From NCBI GenBank assembly GCA_964403015.1, contig CAYOEJ010000066.1, forward strand, positions 1-6,280: a DNA stretch of 6,280 nucleotides. The letters run 5' to 3'. Each line of letters begins with the position of its first letter. Position 1 is the stretch's first letter. The notes beneath the pieces are model-generated. The model was not told the DNA's origin and did no database searches. It was given only the letters and a program-made list of their open reading frames with translations. The position numbers and the translations under genes are program-made. This stretch comes from CAYOEJ01 sp964403015 (lineage in GTDB: Bacteria > Actinomycetota > Actinomycetes > Actinomycetales > Actinomycetaceae). Below are positions 6,274 to 6,280 of the stretch, in pieces.

Positions 6274-6280
6274 CGACGCC
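6270..6280 (+). CDS. thiQ: Start of the next gene, probably the thiamine transporter ATPase ThiQ (3' partial)
   Basis: An ATG at 6270 overlaps the thiP stop in an ATGA arrangement and has a good ribosome binding site, GGGAGG at 6260-6265, 4 bases upstream. Only Met-Thr-Thr and part of a fourth codon (CC) are inside the window, so identity cannot be read from the protein. The call rests on position: a binding protein and a fused permease need an ATP-binding partner, and thiB-thiP-thiQ is the standard order. Confidence 0.6.

Noticed and set aside
1..6280. Mobile elements, CRISPR arrays, tRNA or rRNA genes, phage or defence genes
   Set aside because: I looked for transposase-like frames, direct-repeat arrays and RNA genes and found none; the window is two housekeeping transport loci with a small DUF gene between them.

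Overview
The window reads as ordinary chromosomal DNA from a moderately high-GC actinobacterium. Gene order, dense translational coupling, strong GGAGG-type ribosome binding sites and a DUF4235 protein (a family seen mainly in Actinobacteria) all fit. A member of the Actinomycetaceae such as Trueperella or Arcanobacterium is plausible, but that is inference from gene style, not from a marker gene. All genes are on the + strand and almost all sequence is accounted for.

Region 1 (1-3020) is the distal half of an Mrp/Mnh-type multisubunit cation/proton antiporter operon: mnhD (5' end outside the window), mnhE, mnhF and mnhG. Each gene overlaps the next by 4 to 8 bases, so translation is very probably coupled. 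The antiporter is a membrane complex that exchanges Na+ (or K+) for protons and is distantly related to complex I. MnhD, MnhE and MnhF carry long hydrophilic C-terminal tails, and MnhG a short one. The MnhF tail is strongly acidic and contains a 12-bp tandem repeat.

Region 2 (3021-3373) holds a 61-bp gap, a small DUF4235 membrane protein gene (3082-3333) and a GC-rich hairpin that probably ends the upstream transcription unit.

Region 3 (3374-6280) is a thiamine uptake operon. An extended -10 promoter lies directly before a TPP riboswitch aptamer. Two hairpins follow, and the second buries the thiB ribosome binding site. Then come thiB (lipoprotein thiamine-binding protein), thiP (fused two-domain permease) and the first bases of a third gene, expected to be the ATPase thiQ. 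When TPP is plentiful the riboswitch would shut off thiB translation and, through coupling, much of the rest.

No undescribed system is evident. The points most worth a second look are the Mrp subunit tails with the MnhF repeat, the riboswitch expression platform, and the DUF4235 gene next to the Mrp operon.
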